DNA from: Tetragonia tetragonoides
Taxonomy: Eukaryota; Streptophyta; Magnoliopsida; Caryophyllales; Aizoaceae
Reading direction: 5' to 3'
Assembly: GCA_038025085.1 (NCBI GenBank)
Contig: CM076142.1
Location: forward strand, 9,398,501 to 9,462,500
DNA: 64,000 nucleotides
Notes under the pieces: model-generated
The model's input: only the letters and a program-made list of their open reading frames with translations
Databases searched by the model: none
Told to the model about the DNA's origin: nothing
Shown: positions 23,646 to 35,315 of the stretch, piece by piece
Layout: each line of letters opens with the position of its first letter
Position numbering within the stretch: position 1 is the stretch's first letter
Translations under genes and position numbers: made by a program

Positions 23646-25301
23646 GAGTAATTGTTTTTTTGGATTTTGTTTGTTTTTACTCGAATTTAAGCACTGAGTT
23701 ATCAGTTGTTGTTACAGTAATTTATTGTAGATATAACTTGTAGAAGAATTAAGAATAATTATTGGATTGGAGCTAGTTTGATTCAATGAATGATTCTCTC
23801 TCTCTCTCTCTCTCTATCTCTCCTCCCAGATCACACTTCCTGTGTCTACAGGGGTTTGGTTTGGATTGGTATGATCTGTTTGGTTACTGATGAAATGTTG
23901 TGGGTTAGATTCCAATTTTGGGAATTTCTGTTCAAATTATGTTCTTAAATCTTAATGGGTATTCTTGTATTCTGTTGTGTTGGTAAGAAATGCTGATTAA
24001 ATTGTAAATGCACACTGTAACTGGGGCTAATTCAAGTTTGGATTAGTTGAAGTTATGTTCTGTTCTGTTTGGTTACTGCAATAAACTGGATTTTGTTTCT
24101 ATTACAATTTTTATTACCCTTGAGATTTGTGTTCAGATATCAGAATATGTTCTTGGTATTTTTATGTTTTTTTAGATAAGACAGAATATGATTTTGGTTG
24201 TTGTTCCTATGTTCTATTGTAGAGAATTTGAGACTATGAACACAGTTGCACACTATAAAGTGGGGCTAGTTAGTATGAAGTCCTTACAAAGGAAATGCTT
24301 GGAAGCTGAAAATTGTAAATTTGGGTGTGTTTTTGTATGTTTAGTTGTTTATAAGATAACAAACTGTGAGGCAAATGGTGGTAGTTGGGATGTGAGAATT
24401 GACCATTTGGATTCTGTTTTTCTGTTGGTTCAGATTCACGGAATACTGAATGGCATTAGTTGGGGAATATTGTTTCCCGTTGGGGCAATCATATCGAGGT
24501 ACTTGAGGACATTCGAGTCTGCGGATCCTGCTTGGTTCTATGCACATGCTACTTGTCAAGTCTCTGCATATGCTATCGGAATCGCTGGCTGGGCTACCGG
24601 CCTTCAGCTAGGAAGTGAGTCTGAAGGGATTGTTTACACGGGGCATCGCTACATTGGCATTGCTCTGTTCACCCTGGCCACTATACAGGTAATTAAGCTC
24701 TTCAGTGCCAAACTTTTCATTTCTGTTTTTTACTAATTGTGCAAGCTAGACATGAATGTTCATCAAGAATTATGCTGTATTTGCATTAAATTTGCGTCCT
24801 TGTAGAACTTGAATTAATGTTTAAACTTCAAACCAACTTTCTAGATGCACCTTCAAGTTGTAAAATTTGGGAGATGATACCACTTCTGCTATACCTGTTC
24901 TTAAGAGTTATATTTGCAAATTCTAATCTTTATGACTTTAGAAGCCAAAGCTTGATATTGCTGCATGGTTATTGTTCTGTACCAGCACATTGGAATGGTT
25001 TTGTAATGTGTTGTTTCTTTGGATATAACAGATATTTGCATTGTTTCTAAGACCCAACAAAGACCACAAGTATCGATTTTACTGGAACATCTACCATCAT
25101 TGTATTGGATACGCCATCATCACCCTCGGAATCATCAATGTGTTCAAAGGCATACATATATTGGAACCTGAGAAGAGATGGAAGTCGACATATGTTAGCA
25201 TTCTTATCGTGCTGGGTGGCATTGTGGTGTTGCTGGAGGCTATTACCTGGTTCATAGTCTGGAAGAGGAAGTCCAGCAGGTCCACCAAGCCCTACGCATA
25301 A
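22971..25301 (+). CDS. Cytochrome b561 and DOMON domain-containing protein
   Basis: Three exons, 22971-23594, 24434-24688 and 25032-25301, all phase 0, give 382 residues, the family norm. Residues 1-25 are a signal peptide. Residues 45-175 form the DOMON (DUF568) domain, with candidate haem ligands Met89 (TGMPGTQA) and His172 (PEKHDF). The b561 core follows, with four spaced histidines: His210 (IHGILN), His246 (WFYAH), His279 (YTGHRY) and His315 (WNIYHH). A hydrophobic helix and a basic tail end the protein. Such proteins are plasma-membrane redox carriers thought to move ascorbate-derived electrons across the membrane. The ATG at 22971 is preferred over an in-frame ATG at 22743 because it opens the signal peptide and lies just after a TATA box. 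The intron 1 donor is weak (GAT|GTGGGT), but the junction KKRD-IHG matches the family. From memory At5g47530 is the closest relative. Confidence 0.9.
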
Positions 25302-26667
25302 TCGGTCGACAATTGACATAACATGACACTTGATTGAGTTTGATGGATCATATCAGGGAACGAGCAGCGTCATTCTGTAGCATTCTCTTTCACTCCCACG
25401 CCTGTAAGATGTCATCATGATGCTTTTACAGCTTCCTTGCTAGATAGGGCGCTCTCCCTCTTGTTGTATGTCTTTGTGTATATTGGTTTGGCTTCACTGA
25501 GATATTTGCGTGGTATATACAATCATTTTCGGAATCATGTGTATCCTAGCTAGTTGCATTTAGCCAATTTGGAAATTAATGTGAGCCCAGCTTCATTTGT
25601 TTGAGTGGTTGATGTTTTTCTTCTATCAGTACCGTACAGAGTTTCACTTTCCACATTTTAGCCAAGTAGCTGAGTAATGAAAAGGATGGGTGGGAGTTGT
25701 ATTGATGTCCTTGATACTGGCGGTTCTCTTTATTTATGCATCTGGTTATTTTCTGTTACAAATACACGTCAAAAATCGGAATGTCATCCACTAGCCTATG
25801 TACTGTGCTATCTGAGTAATCCTCGAGAGCAGGAGCTTCTAATGACTTTTTTATGCCTGGCTTGAACTTCGCCACAGTATTGTTGATGAACTTTGAGATC
25901 TTTTTCCTCCAGGTTTGTATCTGTTTGACCCGTGAGCCAACACTGATTTGATTTTCAAAAGTGATGGCGCGAATGTAGACATTATAGATCTTGAAGTGGC
26001 TAGACATTTTAAATTTGTCAAACCTTTGAGTATAATTTTCAATTTGATGTCTATTCTTCGTTGAACTTTGGTGTGTGCTATTACGTTTAAGCAGTGAACG
26101 TTACTGACATGGCAACATCTAATACTGTGAGTGTCATCTTAACATAAACCTTTATCGAAGGGTGTTTAGTGGTAACGACTTGAGTGAGATTTTACACTGT
26201 CTATGTTCAAAATCTATCGAGTGAGGTTCCATACCATCTAAATTAAATTCCATTAAAGACATTTTCAAGCTGGTGCATATAATTAAGAACTAAGGTCAGG
26301 CCCTTTTTTAGTCTTATTAATAAAATGACATAGATTAGCTACGTGTTTTGATGGTGGTTTCTGGTGTAAAAGTTAATTAGATTATTGATTAACATGGCTC
26401 AAAGGCCGGCATTCCATGATAATGCTGTTCATCATGGGACAGCTCACAAAGGTTTAAAGGGTTAACCAATTGTGATTTGACCTAATCTCCTACAATTAAG
26501 GCACCTTTTACTGTTAAAATGTCGTTTTTCACCTGAAGTCAAACCCACTACGGGGTCAAAATCTCACGAACACACTAGAGAGGCTTGTGTGGTAAAAGAT
26601 CATTATTGGCCCGCTTGTTTTCTTTTTCTATAAACCAAAGAAAAGAGCGATTGATACCATATCACAA
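25302..26667. other. 3' flank of DOMON-b561 gene and intergenic DNA
   Basis: The first 200-300 bases are likely 3' UTR. The minus-strand frame 25756-26007 has an ATG but no recognisable family, and is left uncalled. No transposon ends were found. Confidence 0.4.
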
Positions 26668-26899
26668 TAACCGCAAATTTTTATATACTCCCAGCTCCAC
26701 GGAGCTAACAGCTAACCGCAAATTTTTATATACTCCAAGCTCCACTGAGCTTCGTGGAGTTGGGATAGGCAGGTGAGGTCCACGGACAGAAGAGAGAGAG
26801 AATGGGCAGGAAAGAGAGAGAGAGAGAATGGACAGGGGAGAGAGAGAGAAGGAAAAAGGCTCTATGTAGCTAGTTAGGTGGAGATGGGAGTATAACTCA
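26668..26899. mobile_element. MITE-like element with one terminus duplicated
   Basis: TATACTCCCAGCTCCAC near 26685 is the inverse of GGTGGAGATGGGAGTATA near 26878-26893, giving terminal inverted repeats about 200 bp apart. The left end is directly duplicated: TAACCGCAAATTTTTATATA and the next 19 bases occur at 26668-26706 and again at 26713-26751 with two differences. The interior is (GA)n-rich with repeats of GAGAGAATGGACAGG. No target-site duplication was assigned. Confidence 0.5.
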
Positions 26900-28004
26900 C
26901 CTATTGCACAATAACCTAAATTCAATAACTTTTATAGGACGGTTATATCATATTTTTAGTGGATGAGAGTCAATTTTTAGTGAAAAACGAGTAACCGTCC
27001 ACTTTTCTAAACAGTGACCACGTTTAATTATAAGTTGATCTCACACAAGACTTACTCTAAGCTTAAATATATAAATCTTGGTAATTATATTTTGTTTAAG
27101 ACTTAAGAGGGTGAAAGCAAATAATTGGGTGCCCCATTGGCCATAGCAAATTGATGGCACTCTCTCACCTGCCTTCACTTTCATCATTTCTCTGTCTTTT
27201 GTTTTTTGCATAATGACACGTCTTTTGCAACTTTGTTTTCAAATGCAGTCCCCATGCTATCTCCACTTTGCCGGACAAAAGATACAATTCTCTCTATATG
27301 GAGTAATTGGTTAGTCGTTAAGACTTATTTCTCCTCATGAATGGAAACTTTTGGAAAAGAAGTGATTTGAGTAATTTAAAAATCAACGCAAAAATTCATA
27401 TAAGACGGATTTTCTATGAGACAACGATTGTACTTCTGACAAAAATTGTTACGTTTAAACAAAAAAATGTTATTTTTCTAATATAAAATAGTATACTCTA
27501 GTAAAATGGGAGTACATTTTAAGTAAAATGTGTTATTTTTACCCTAAAATGTAGTATTATCTTACCCTAAAACGGTTTTAAACAAGAACTGCTCATTTTC
27601 CATCATGATAATCTAAGCATGTAAGAACACAATTAAAGTTCAAGAAGCTGTCTTCGCACCAAAAAAAAAGAAATTAAAGTGTAAGAAACTGTCTTAAAAT
27701 AATCATGTGTACATAGACTGTGTAGTACATTGTGGAGGCACCTTATCATTTTAATTACAGTAATTATGACTCCACCCTAAACATGCATGAATTAAAGAAA
27801 CAGAATCAAAACATTAAAGTATGTAGGATCTTAAGAGGTTGGTAAATGATTAAAGTTTGTAGCCTAGCAAAAAAAAATGATTAAAGTTTGTTCCCTTCCC
27901 CAAGTATTATAACACGAGCATGCATGTGGGTGCAAAAAAAAGGTAAAGGAATATAAAGTGGCCAGAATTATCACCATTCACCATAATGATTTTACACAAA
28001 AATA
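26900..28004. other. Intergenic, nothing recognised
   Basis: AT-rich sequence with short homopolymer runs. No coding frame, RNA gene or bounded repeat was identified. Confidence 0.5.
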
Positions 28005-28830
28005 CCTGTAAAAATATCCACCTTTGTTTTGTGACTTTTCGGAATCTCAAAAAACATAGATTATACCCTTCGTTTTTTCGGGGCCCGATTATCCTTTTTG
28101 CTCAAACTTTTTCGAGTGGTCTATCGTGACTATGAAAGACCCCAGATGCCTCCGAAAATTTATCTGAATCCCTAAACTTCGACTTCACCCTTGTTTTTGG
28201 TGTTTCAACCCTTAGATTGTGTCCCGTAAAACACATGTCAAAACCTATCAGAGACTCGATAACCGATCCCGAGGGCCTCACGTGTACCCTAGAGGTGTCT
28301 CGTGCGATGTGGTGCAAAAATATCTACCTTCGTTTCCTGGATTCCCGGAACCTAAAAAAATGTAGATTATACCCTTCGAATTTCGGCTTTCCGAGGCCCA
28401 GTAATCATTTTTGCCCAAACTTCTCCGGGTGATCCATCATGACCATAGAAGACCCCCGATGCCCCCTGAAGTTCATTTGGATCCCCAAACTCCGACTTCA
28501 CCCATATTTTCGGTGTTTTGTCATTTAAATTGGTGTCTCGTAAACACATGTTCAAATCTATAAGGGACCCGATAAGCGATCCTGAGGGCATTCCATGTTC
28601 CATAGGGGTGTCCTGTGCGATGTGGTGTGAAAATATTCACCTTTGTTCCGAAAACTCTTGAAAATCCAAAAAACGTGGATTATATAAATCTTCAATTTTG
28701 ACTTTTCGAGACCCAATTGTCATTTTTATCAAACTTTCTTCGAAAGGTTTATTGTAACTCTAGACAGTCCTAAGTGTCCACGTAAGATCATACAAGTCTC
28801 AAACTCTGATTTCACCTATAGAACATGTCA
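28005..28830. repeat. Satellite-like tandem repeat, period about 313 bp, 2.6 copies
   Basis: Landmark words recur at a constant spacing: GTGCGATGTGG at 28302 and 28615 (313 bases apart), AAAATAT(C/T)(C/T)ACCTT at each unit start, TAGATTATACCCTTCG in the first two units, and GAGGGC.TC before the unit end. Copies 1 (about 28005-28313) and 2 (28314-28626) are clearly similar but diverged. Copy 3 stops near 28830. The unit length is longer than most plant centromeric satellites, and the array is very short. Confidence 0.75.
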
Positions 28831-28999
28831 AATTAATTAAGAAACACAATTATGACAAGCGAGTTGGCTTTGGCTATTTCTTCATATTAATTAAGTAGCT
28901 TAAAATACAAAGATATACATACTTTCAATTCATAATCAAACTTTGTCAAAGATAAGTTCTCCATTAACCACATATATGCCTAAAAGTATCACTCATCAC

Positions 29000-29564
29000 T
29001 AGGGGTGAGCATGGGTTGGTACCCGCCTAAAATACCTGTAATTGGTACTGAAACTGGTTACTACGGCTCCTAAAATCTGGGAACTGGTACTGAAACTGAT
29101 TATCACGAATCCTGAAGTCTGGAAACTAGTACTGGAACTGGCGGGTACCGATTTCGAGACCAAGTACCCATTTTCACTTTTTCATAGATTTTTTTGTTCT
29201 CTTTTTTTCCCAAAACTTAATATTATTTTATACAACTCTCTTTAATAAACCATCTATTACTAAAAATTACCTAATATCATAATATTAGAACCCAAAAACG
29301 AAAATATAAAAACAATAATTAATAAAGCTCAATGTCACATCAAAGTATGAAACTCATAAACTGGATCTTGGAATTGGTCCTGTCGGGTACCCGGCGGGTA
29401 CCTGGTCCCAAAAACTGATACCCGGAACTGGTACTGGTTTCAACCAGTTCCGAAATTCTGGAACTAGAACTAGTTCCGATGAGACTGGTTCCAGATCTGG
29501 ACCCACCAAATCCTGATCGGTTCTTGATCCAGAACCAGGTGCTTAATCTCATTGCTCACCCCTA
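29000..29564. mobile_element. hAT-like non-autonomous element, perfect 8-bp duplication
   Basis: The inverted ends are TAGGGGTGAGCA and TGCTCACCCCTA. The flanking direct repeat CTCATCAC (28992-28999 and 29565-29572) is perfect and of hAT length. The interior on both sides is made of degenerate GGTACTGGAACTGG words (in opposite orientation at the two ends) around an AT-rich centre. There is no transposase. The same end sequence recurs, weaker, at 32851-33478. Confidence 0.85.
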
Positions 29565-29761
29565 CTCATCACTCTATAAAAAAGAGAAAAAAAAAAGTAT
29601 ACTACCATGATTCTTATGACCAAATTTATTTATAATGATGGCTCAATAACAATGAAATTAGGATTTACAAATTGTTGTTACAATGTTTGTCTTTTTTTTT
29701 CTTACCAATATGGTGACAGTGTTTGTCCTTTTTTTCTCATTATCAAATAAGGCAAATGTTT

Positions 29762-30298
29762 GAGGATAAGGTGGTAGCTTAAGTGGTGAGAGCTCACCAA
29801 TAAGGGTGGTGGTTTAGTGGTTCCAAGCTTACTCCCAAGTGGTTTGGTAAGGCAAGGTCATGGGTTCGAATCCCCATTCCCCCCATGCCTTGTGTCTGCT
29901 GGCTTCTAGGAACTATACTAGCCCTTTGTTGGTGCTATGTTGACGGGGCCAGTGCTTGCGCTGGTTGTTCAGCTAGTCTGATATGTTCGCTATTGAACAC
30001 GAGAGTCCGAACATGACGTAGCGGGGGGTGTCTCGGTCGCCATTCACTTGCACCCTCTTTTTGACGAGCAAAAAAAAAAAAGTGGTGAGAGCTCCATTCT
30101 TATAACCCAGTGGTCAGGGGCTTAAATCCTTATTCATGTAGAGAGAATAAAAACTCATTTACCTTTCTTTGGATTGAGAGTTTCCTCCTCTAATTGAGCC
30201 CGTCAGCCCATCAAAAATGGGTTGGCTTGCCTGACACATGTGGTTTGCGGGTTATTGCATACAACCTTGAAGCAAAAAAAACAAAAAAAAAAAAAAAA
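29762..30298 (+). mobile_element. Outer SINE, split by a second SINE
   Basis: The two halves, 29762-29795 and 30095-30298, form one element of about 238 bp. It has an A-box-like TAGCTTAAGTGG in the left half, a B-box-like GGGCTTAAATCC in the right half, and a long A-rich tail ending at 30298. The outer flanks carry a perfect 11-bp duplication GGCAAATGTTT (29751-29761 and 30299-30309). Removing the inner element restores a continuous SINE, so the order of insertion is certain: this one came first. Confidence 0.85.
29796..30080 (+). mobile_element. Inner SINE inserted in the outer SINE, 14-bp duplication
   Basis: A box GGTTTAGTGG and B box GGGTTCGAATCCC head a body that ends in CTCTTTTTGACGAGC plus a run of A (30070-30080). 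It is bounded by perfect copies of AGTGGTGAGAGCTC (29782-29795 and 30081-30094). A second copy of the same family, without clear flanking repeats, is at 56022-56270; the two share long identical blocks such as CAGCTAGTCTGATATGTTC. Confidence 0.9.
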
Positions 30299-30309
30299 GG
30301 CAAATGTTT

Positions 30310-32044
30310 TTCAATTGCCTAAGCAACCTAATACAACGAGACTTAGGCCCTGTTATTTTCAAAGGAAATGGTGCAGGACAGTGAGGAATGGAACGGAACG
30401 GATTGCAACCAAACAAAACGAAACGGCGCGGATAATAATTGAAGAAAATGTGAGACAAAATGAAATACAAAATGCAGAATGGAACAGATTGGAATGGAAC
30501 GAAACGAAACGGAATGCAGCATAAAAACGTCGAAAAGAATCGAACCTAATAAGGCAAAAAATGTCGATTTTAAAATCGCCTTCTTAGATTAATAAGGCAA
30601 ACTTTCGATCAAATAAGGTGGATTTTCTCACATTTTATTGGAACCTTTTTTTGTGTACTGTGCCTAGCAAATATCAATTTAAAAAGGGTTTTGTTTCTGA
30701 TAATTTAGCTTAAAGTTTCTTTTCTATAATCATCTAATGAGATAAGATGAAATTATTGAAGCATTATGTACTTCATTAATCACATTATTGTAGTATTATT
30801 GTGATTTGATGACACATTATACACTTAATCCCATGCCATCCGTATTCTTTATTCTGTCCCTTTGCAATTTTCATATAGGAAAGCAAAAGCAAATATGATG
30901 ATTTGGTTATTCCACTTTGATTTTCCATGGCTGGCAACAAGAATTAAAGGAAAGAATGAGGTCAGTATAAACTTTTATCAATCAAAACATAAATAGAAAA
31001 ACAAGTTACCTTTAATAAAAACAACTTCACACTTCTTGCAAAAAACATGTGGCAACAAATACATGGGATAGTATAGAATAGAAGCACTTGATTGGTCTCA
31101 TTAGAAAGTAACTTGAGCTTTTGCACAAAATTTGCATGAGAGCATCTTACACCGTCAAGCTTTTTTTTTTTTTTTTGGTGAATGGATCTTTTCACATGGC
31201 TTTAGTGTGACAATAACCAAAAGTTTTTAAAATTCAAGTCTTGGAAGATCTTTTTCAAAACAAAAAATGATTTTTAGCACAACAGTGTATTTATTTCCAC
31301 TTACATAATAATTGATTCAATTTAGTTCGGTGGACTTTAATTTAATTCAGAGATTCACTTTTTCATTCACAAATTACTATTTAAGTCAGTTTAGTAAAAT
31401 TCAATTCTATTCGGTTACTCCAATCTGATGCGGTAAAAAAAAAAAAACACAGCAAAAGTAAATGTGATGGACATTTTTAAGATACAAAATCATTACTTGA
31501 ACATCTACGGCTATAAGGGTTTTAACTAGTCAATTAAATTTCATACTTGGTTTCACATTACTATTGTCAATTAAATGGACATTTCTTTAGGTATCAACAA
31601 ACAATAAATTTGTTATGAATGGACATGTGGCTTATTAAGAGCGTGGGACACAAAATCAGACACATAATTAATACCTCTCGAACTCGTCCAACACCAAACA
31701 TCAAACTGATCAATTCGATCCATTCATTTTCAATACTAATAAGTAGAGGTTTTACTATGGATTTTAAAAATGCTTTTTGTCAATCGTCTCTAAATTCATC
31801 AAGGCTTAGCTTTGATTCATTACGACCATGACGTTTTTGTCACTTTGTAGTATATAAACCACCGTCACTATGAGCTTGGCATGACGTACATGAGCATGAT
31901 CAGCTTCTTTCTTTCTAGGCAAATGGCTAATGCCAAGAGGTTGCTCCTACAACCCCAATCCAAATTAATATGTTGTCCACGTTACTCACACTTGTATAGA
32001 GATTAACTCCTTCAAGTTCTGTTCAACTCAAACAAACGCACCTT
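30310..32044. other. Intergenic, degenerate repeats
   Basis: At 30350-30545 there is a GGAATGGAACGGAACGG-type purine-rich repeat beginning TTAGGCCCTGTTATTTTC. It resembles other element starts in the window, but a right end was not found. The remainder, to 32044, is AT-rich without genes. Confidence 0.4.
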
Positions 32045-32222
32045 TTTTTGGAGGTAAGGAGACCAGCTCATTTTGAGTTTAAGGTTTAAGAATTTAGCGG
32101 GCAGGTATTTGGAGAGTAGGGGGAATAAGAAGAGAGGGATCCTAAATATCCCTAGTGGGATTTGACTCTTGGTAGAGGGGTAAGGAAACCAAAGTTCAAA
32201 CCACTAGACCAACCTGTGTTGA
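32045..32222 (-). mobile_element. Probable tRNA-derived SINE, minus strand
   Basis: Read on the minus strand, GGTTGGTCTAGTGG (A box) is followed about 35 bases later by GAGTCAAATCCC (B box) and, at the far end, by a short A run (complement of 32044-32050). No target-site duplication was recognised, so borders are approximate. Confidence 0.5.
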
Positions 32223-32354
32223 TTACCAAATTTTGCATACATAGAGTGTGTTCTTCATAGCCGAATTTATCTAAACAGAATTTAACATCACTGAAGTGAA
32301 ACGAATATCATTGAACTGAATTGGATACCACTAAACTAAATTGGACATCACTTA

Positions 32355-32562
32355 GGCTGCGTTTGTTAAAACTGAACTTACTAGAATTGAACTGATTTCG
32401 AACTGAATTGGACACAAGTGAATTGAATTGAACACAACTTGATATGTGAGACAAATTATATGTTTTTGAACTCGGCACCACTGAACTGAACATCATTTAA
32501 CTGAATTTGAAATCACTGAATTGACAGTTGAACTGACCATGTAAGCTCTAACAAATGCACCC
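32355..32562. mobile_element. MITE with GGNTGCRTTTGTTA ends
   Basis: The left end GGCTGCGTTTGTTA and right end TAACAAATGCACCC are inverted repeats (2 mismatches in 14). Each is preceded or followed by TA, a possible 2-bp duplication. The interior is rich in ACTGAACTGAATTG words, also seen without clear ends at 32255-32340, 32580-32680 and 63330-63470. The superfamily is uncertain (Tc1/Mariner- or PIF-like). Confidence 0.5.
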
Positions 32563-32808
32563 TAATATGTATGATAAAAAATATGTTTCTAAATTGAGCA
32601 CTACTGAACTAAAAATTACTAAACTGACACAAGATCACCCATGAACTAAACTGAACAGATCGTGTAAAATCTAATAAAAAACACACCCATAGTTTATCGG
32701 ACGCTTATAGAAAGAGGGTTAATAGGAAAATGTCAATAATTCGTTGAATATTCCCTCCATTTTTTAAAGTGTGGTTTTAGTAAGATTTTTATGTCAAAAT
32801 TTGAACAA

Positions 32809-33548
32809 AAAAATTCGTATGAGACTGTCTCAAGGTAAGGCTACTTATACTAGGGGTAAGCATAAGCGGATTATCCGCTCCGATTTCGGAAAGTGGAGTG
32901 GATATCCGCTTTTCCGGATATCCGGTTTAAACGGAGCGGATCAGCGGATATCCGTATCCGTTTTGAATTTTTTGTTCCTTTCTCCTGTTTTCATTTACTT
33001 TTTGAATTGAGTACCTGATAAACTACTAAGTTGTATCGAATCGGGCCCAAATAGCCTCCAAAATTATACAAATACCAATTTTAAAATATTCAAATTTATT
33101 CCTAATACAAAGTTAGCAATATAACATAGTTTAATACAATCATGACCGATTATCCAAATGTACCATTAAAGTTCAATTTTAAGTTAACTATAACATAACA
33201 AAAACAGTCTAGCTCTGAAATTGATTATACGACTATAAAACTGGAATTTTAAATTTTTCGGGGTTTTAGACTTCTAGTTCTTACATGCATAATTGATTAT
33301 ATAGTTGTAAAACTGATTTTTTTTTAATTTTTAAAAATAAAGTAGAGCGGATACGGATATCCGGATTTCTTAGAAGGTCGATCCGTATCCGCTCCTTTTT
33401 GGGTCCCAAAAAAGTGGAGCGGATATCCACTTGGATCCGGTTCGGATCGCCGGATCAGGATCAACCTGCTCACTTTTAACTCATACAATGACGTCATACT
33501 TGTAACTAGAGAAGACCTTACCTCGAGGCGATCTCATAAGAGAATTTT
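32809..33548. mobile_element. MITE carrying a nested hAT-like element
   Basis: The ends are inverted: ATTCGTATGAGACTGTCTCA then AGGTAAGG on the left (32812-32840), and CCTTACCTCGAGGCGATCTC then ATAAGAGAAT on the right (33517-33546). They are interrupted by the hAT-like element at 32851-33478, leaving a host element of roughly 110 bp. Similar ends (TTCTCGTATGA.GC) bound the fold-back at 43334-43446, so this is a multi-copy family. Confidence 0.6.
32851..33478. mobile_element. hAT-like non-autonomous element, 8-bp duplication
   Basis: The left end TAGGGGTAAGCA and right end CTGCTCACTTTTA are degenerate inverted repeats of the type at 29000. The flanks are ACTTATAC (32843-32850) and ACTCATAC (33479-33486), 7 of 8 identical. 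GC-rich GGAGCGGATATCCGC words lie just inside both ends, around an AT-rich centre without coding capacity. Confidence 0.65.
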
Positions 33549-34785
33549 TGTTGTTAACGATAAATTTGTGGTGATAAAAAAAATATGGATTCACAATTTA
33601 TGGTGATAAAATGAATCTTGTACAATCATTATACATTACAACTTTTTTTTTTTTGTCTATCTCTCTCCTTTTTCTTTTTTCACTTTATCATAAATATCCC
33701 CTAAAATCCCAAGTAACAATGGTACTTTTGTCACTCTTTCACATAAAAAAAATTATAATGTACAACCATTGTAAATTGTTGTCCTATAAACCCATCTAGC
33801 CATCTTGGATCATTCATGCAAAATCCAAGAATGATGAAAATTGAATTATCCCACCAACAAAGGCTATGTGTTACACTTTTTTGAGTGCAAGTTGCTGAAG
33901 TAATATCTTTGACTGAGATTAAGAAATCTTAGAATCAGCATGATATCCAGTAAAGTTAGGGTCATAAACTTCCTATGGAAATTTGGTGGCTTTCCATTCG
34001 TATGGTATGGTGGGATTCGGAGATGGAGGTCAATAATCCTATCGGTAACGATCTTGTACTAGGGGCAGGGGGCACTTGTATATGTCATGCTCTATCTCAT
34101 CACTACGTCATGCCAATCTAACTCATCATTTATTCTGATGTACCTCAATCATCATCAACCCTTTTATAACAATTAAACAAGATTAACAACCCTACCGAAA
34201 TAGACAAAAAAAAAAAAAACGAAAAAAAGACTTTCTTAACGGTATTAAAAATTGTTACTTAATAAAATATAACATTGATTGAGCTCCAACCATCCGCTTA
34301 TTTATTTTTGATAGAGTTGGTTCTAACACATGGTATTAGATCCAGGATATCAAGAGGTTTGCTGTTCAGGCTTGTGCATCGTCCACACTTTAAGCTTAAT
34401 GGGCTTTCGTGTGAAGGGATGTATTGAGGAATATAACATTGATTGGGCCTCCAACCATCATTTTAAACTTTTAGTTCAGTTAATTCCAACACAAATTACT
34501 AAATTAAATGTAGAAATTAATGTATTAATGTCTTTGAAGGATATGTTAAAGGCATTGCAATAGTAATTACTAATTACCCATCATGTTCAAGAAGATCTGA
34601 GAACCTAGAAGGAAAAAACCTCCCAATGAAGATATTATTGGTTACTATTCTTTTTTAAAAGTAAGGAGGTCCTATCTTTTATATGGGGGGAGGGATAAAT
34701 TCCTCATTAAATGAGAGATGAGATTTGAATCCGGGTTTTTTTGAAATTCGAGTGAGGTATTTATCAACTTGGTTCGGAATTAGTG
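33549..34785. other. Intergenic, possible minus-strand SINE near 34630-34775
   Basis: Read on the minus strand, 34775 to 34630 has GGATTCAAATCTC (B-box-like) and a T-rich/GGGGGG tract; the A box is unclear. The rest is AT-rich with no gene. The short frame 34330-34563 matches nothing known. Confidence 0.3.
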
Positions 34786-35315
34786 TAAGGGATAACAATG
34801 GATCGGATTCGGAGCGGATTATGCTAAATCCAAATCCGCTTCGAATACTAAACGGATTCTAAAATCACATTTGAATCCGAATAACCTCCAATTAGTGAGG
34901 ATCCGAATCCGAAACTATTCGGAGTCGATAACCTTCGAATCCGATCCAGATCCGATCTATTTACTCGACTTATATTTAAATGTGAACATGTATAAAATAT
35001 ACTAAATAACTAATTGCTAATTCAACAAAAATAAATATGGTAAATATATTAAAGATTTAAGATACAAACAAAGGTGAATATATATATACTTAATTCAAAT
35101 ATATTAAGGATGTAGTGTTCTTTTTTTTAAATATATTAAAAATAATCTGATATTCGGATTGGATTCGTAGGTGGTTCGGATTCTGGCGGATTTCACACAA
35201 CATTCGAATCCGATTCGGATTCGAATTCAGATTTTTCTTATTCGGATTCGGTTCAGAATTTTTTGGCCTAAACGAATTGGATTCGGATCAGATTTGGACT
35301 TAATTGCCATTCCTA
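34786..35315. mobile_element. hAT-like non-autonomous element (family resemblance)
   Basis: The ends TAAGGGATAACAAT and ATTGCCATTCCTA are inverted and resemble the element at 20921. Degenerate GGATTCGGATCCGAAT words fill both ends around an AT-rich centre. Flanking 8-mers do not match, so the call rests on end and interior similarity. Confidence 0.5.

Noticed and set aside
28005..28830. CRISPR-like spaced repeats
   Set aside because: The window is plant nuclear DNA and the similarity spans the whole 313-bp unit, so it is a tandem satellite.
29796..29880. tRNA gene suggested by A and B boxes
   Set aside because: The sequence cannot form a tRNA cloverleaf end and is followed by a SINE body and poly(A) with target duplications.
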